Assembly: GCA_017999235.1 (NCBI GenBank)
Contig: JAGOBN010000225.1
Span: 1-6,761 of the forward strand
Direction: 5' to 3'
Origin: Anaerolineales bacterium
GTDB taxonomy: Bacteria; Chloroflexota; Anaerolineae; Anaerolineales; UBA6663
DNA length: 6,761 nucleotides
A model generated the notes under the pieces. The model had not been told where the DNA came from and ran no database searches. It was given only the letters and a program-made list of their open reading frames with translations. A program made the translations under genes and the position numbers. Shown here one piece after another: positions 5,289 through 6,761 of this stretch. Each line of letters opens with the position of its first letter. Position 1 is the first letter of the stretch.

Positions 5289-6710
5289 ATGACACCGCCT
5301 CCTCGCCCTACTTCGCGTCTGAACCGGCGTCGCCGCGAGCCCCTGATCCCGTCTTGGGCGGTCGGCGGCCTGATCGCGCTGTTTGTCGCCGCCACCGGGC
5401 TGGCGGCCTATCTCGTCTTCACCAGCGTGCGCGATTTTGTAGCCGGCTGGCAAATAACCGGGGCCACGACCGGCGGCCCGGCGATCACCACCAGCGGCCA
5501 ACCCGCCGCCAGCGCCGGCCAGCCCAGCGGCGGCGCGCCGGTGGTCAGCCCCATCGTGCCCCAGGCGTGGACGGGCGCGGACCGGGTCACCATCCTGCTC
5601 CTGGGCATTGACCGGCGGGCCGGCGATGAAGACCGCGCCTTCCGCACCGATTCGATGATGCTCCTGTCCGTGGACCCGGTGGGCAAGACCGGCGTGATTC
5701 TCTCGATCCCGCGCGACCTATGGGTGGAGATCCCAGGCTACGACAACAACACCATCAACACCGCCAACTTCACCGGCGACGCCTATCAGTATCCCGGCGG
5801 CGGGCCGGCGCTGGCCGTCAAGACGGTGGAGAACAACCTGGGCGTCACCGTGAACTACTTCGTCCGGCTGGATTTCACGGCCTTTGAGGCCTTTGTGGAC
5901 GCCATCGGCGGCATCGACATCGACAACCCAGCCGAGATCGACGATCCCTGGTACCCCGACGGCGGCTATGGCTACGAGCCGTTCTATCTGGCCGCCGGCC
6001 GACAGCATCTTTCCGGCCATGACGCCCTGCGCTACGCGCGCACCCGCCATGACTCTTCGGACGTGGAGCGCGCCCGGCGGCAGCAGCAGGTGATCCTGGC
6101 GGTGCGCGAGAAAGTGCTGGACCTCAAGATGCTGCCGCAGATGCTGCTCCAGGGGCCAGGGCTGTACCAGCGGCTCAATACCAGCATCCAGACCGACCTG
6201 ACGCTGGACCAGATTGCGTCCCTGGCGATGCTGCTCCAAGACATCCCGCGCGATAAGATCGTCAACGCGGTGATTGATTACCAGTATGTGCTGGATTACA
6301 CCAACCCGGAGGATGGCCGGCAGGTGCTGGTGCCGCTGCGCGACAAGATCCGCGAACTGCGCGATCAACTCTTCACGCCGCCGGCCGCGCTGGGGGCCGC
6401 CGCCCCCGATGACCCGGCCCAGCGCCAGGCGGAAGGCGCGCGCATTGAGGTGCTCAACGGGGCCGGCGTGGAAGGCCTGGCGCGCACCACCGCGGATTGG
6501 CTGCAGACGCAGGGTGTCAGCGTGGTCAGCGTCGACACCGCCGATCGGTCAGATTACCCGCACACGGTGATTGTGGACTTCACCGGCCGGCCCTACACCA
6601 CCCGCTGGCTGGCGCGCACCTTCAACGTCTCCAACGTCGTTAACGGCGCCGACCCCGCCAGCGCGGTGGATGTGCGCATCATCCTGGGCCAGGATTGGAG
6701 CGTGCCCTAG
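5289..6710 (+). CDS. LytR-CpsA-Psr (LCP) family envelope glycopolymer transferase with LytR_C domain
   Basis: A membrane-anchored enzyme of 473 residues. LCP proteins move undecaprenyl-linked glycopolymers onto peptidoglycan or other envelope acceptors outside the membrane. A basic N-terminus (RLNRRRRE, 10-17) precedes one membrane segment (about 22-46), giving an N-in, C-out anchor, then a Gly/Pro/Ser-rich linker (57-95). The LCP domain (about 98-275) shows ILLLGIDRR (102-110), RTDSMMLLSVDP (119-130), ILSIPRDLWVEIPGY (137-151), YFVRLDFTAFEAFVDAIGGI (190-209) and LSGHDALRYARTRHDSSDVE (241-260), followed by RARRQQQV (261-268). The last contains the Arg/Asp cluster that binds the lipid pyrophosphate. 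The C-terminal LytR_C domain is at 385-470 (IEVLNGAGVEGLA, VDVRIILGQDW). I chose the ATG at 5289 because the open frame before it runs through the promoter and repeat. Only a weak AGGA lies about 11 nt upstream. The acceptor and the polymer cannot be told from the sequence. Confidence 0.94.
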   Translation: MTPPPRPTSRLNRRRREPLIPSWAVGGLIALFVAATGLAAYLVFTSVRDFVAGWQITGATTGGPAITTSGQPAASAGQPSGGAPVVSPIVPQAWTGADRVTILLLGIDRRAGDEDRAFRTDSMMLLSVDPVGKTGVILSIPRDLWVEIPGYDNNTINTANFTGDAYQYPGGGPALAVKTVENNLGVTVNYFVRLDFTAFEAFVDAIGGIDIDNPAEIDDPWYPDGGYGYEPFYLAAGRQHLSGHDALRYARTRHDSSDVERARRQQQVILAVREKVLDLKMLPQMLLQGPGLYQRLNTSIQTDLTLDQIASLAMLLQDIPRDKIVNAVIDYQYVLDYTNPEDGRQVLVPLRDKIRELRDQLFTPPAALGAAAPDDPAQRQAEGARIEVLNGAGVEGLARTTADWLQTQGVSVVSVDTADRSDYPHTVIVDFTGRPYTTRWLARTFNVSNVVNGADPASAVDVRIILGQDWSVP

Positions 6711-6761
6711 CCCGGCCACGCGCCGGTCTGGGCGACCCGTCGGCGCACTAAGCGCGTCAAC

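Noticed and set aside
6712..6726. Hairpin after the LCP stop codon as a terminator
   Set aside because: Only a 5-bp CCGGC/GCCGG stem without a T-run, and the window ends soon after; chance is likely at this GC content.

Overview
The window is high-GC bacterial DNA carrying two gene blocks that run outward from a shared 115-bp control region at about 2990-3104. Gene families, base composition and TATAATCG-type -10 boxes fit a high-GC environmental bacterium, most likely a member of the Chloroflexota (Anaerolineae-like). That placement is an inference from general resemblance; there is no rRNA or other taxonomic marker here.

Left block, minus strand, read from 2989 down to 1. A four-helix membrane protein of unknown function overlaps selA (L-seryl-tRNA(Sec) selenium transferase) by 14 bp. 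A small charged helical protein follows after 35 bp, and then, after 44 bp, an M24-family (Xaa-Pro aminopeptidase-like) metallopeptidase that runs off the left edge. The spacing suggests one operon. selA implies that the organism makes selenoproteins, but selB, selC and selD are not in the window.

Centre. Two divergent TATAAT boxes sit in a perfect 10-bp inverted repeat. The 27 bp between the two hexamers are two short tandem duplications around one central base. On the minus side the -10 box lies only 7 nt from a GTG start, which predicts a leaderless mRNA. On the plus side a leader of about 63 nt holds a 10-codon reading frame and a perfect 9-bp GC hairpin just before the ABC-F gene.

Right block, plus strand. 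An ABC-F translation factor (two ATPase domains, Uup/YfmR-like C-terminal coiled coil) comes first. Its last 12 codons and stop lie in a 52-bp tandem repeat present in 2.7 copies. Right after the repeat is an extended -10 promoter and then a LytR-CpsA-Psr (LCP) cell-envelope glycopolymer transferase with a LytR_C domain.

The genes are mostly housekeeping types: selenocysteine synthesis, peptide turnover, ribosome rescue and envelope assembly. I see no mobile element, CRISPR array, RNA gene or defence system. The parts most worth a second look are the symmetric divergent promoter, the ABC-F leader and the tandem repeat at the ABC-F/LCP junction.
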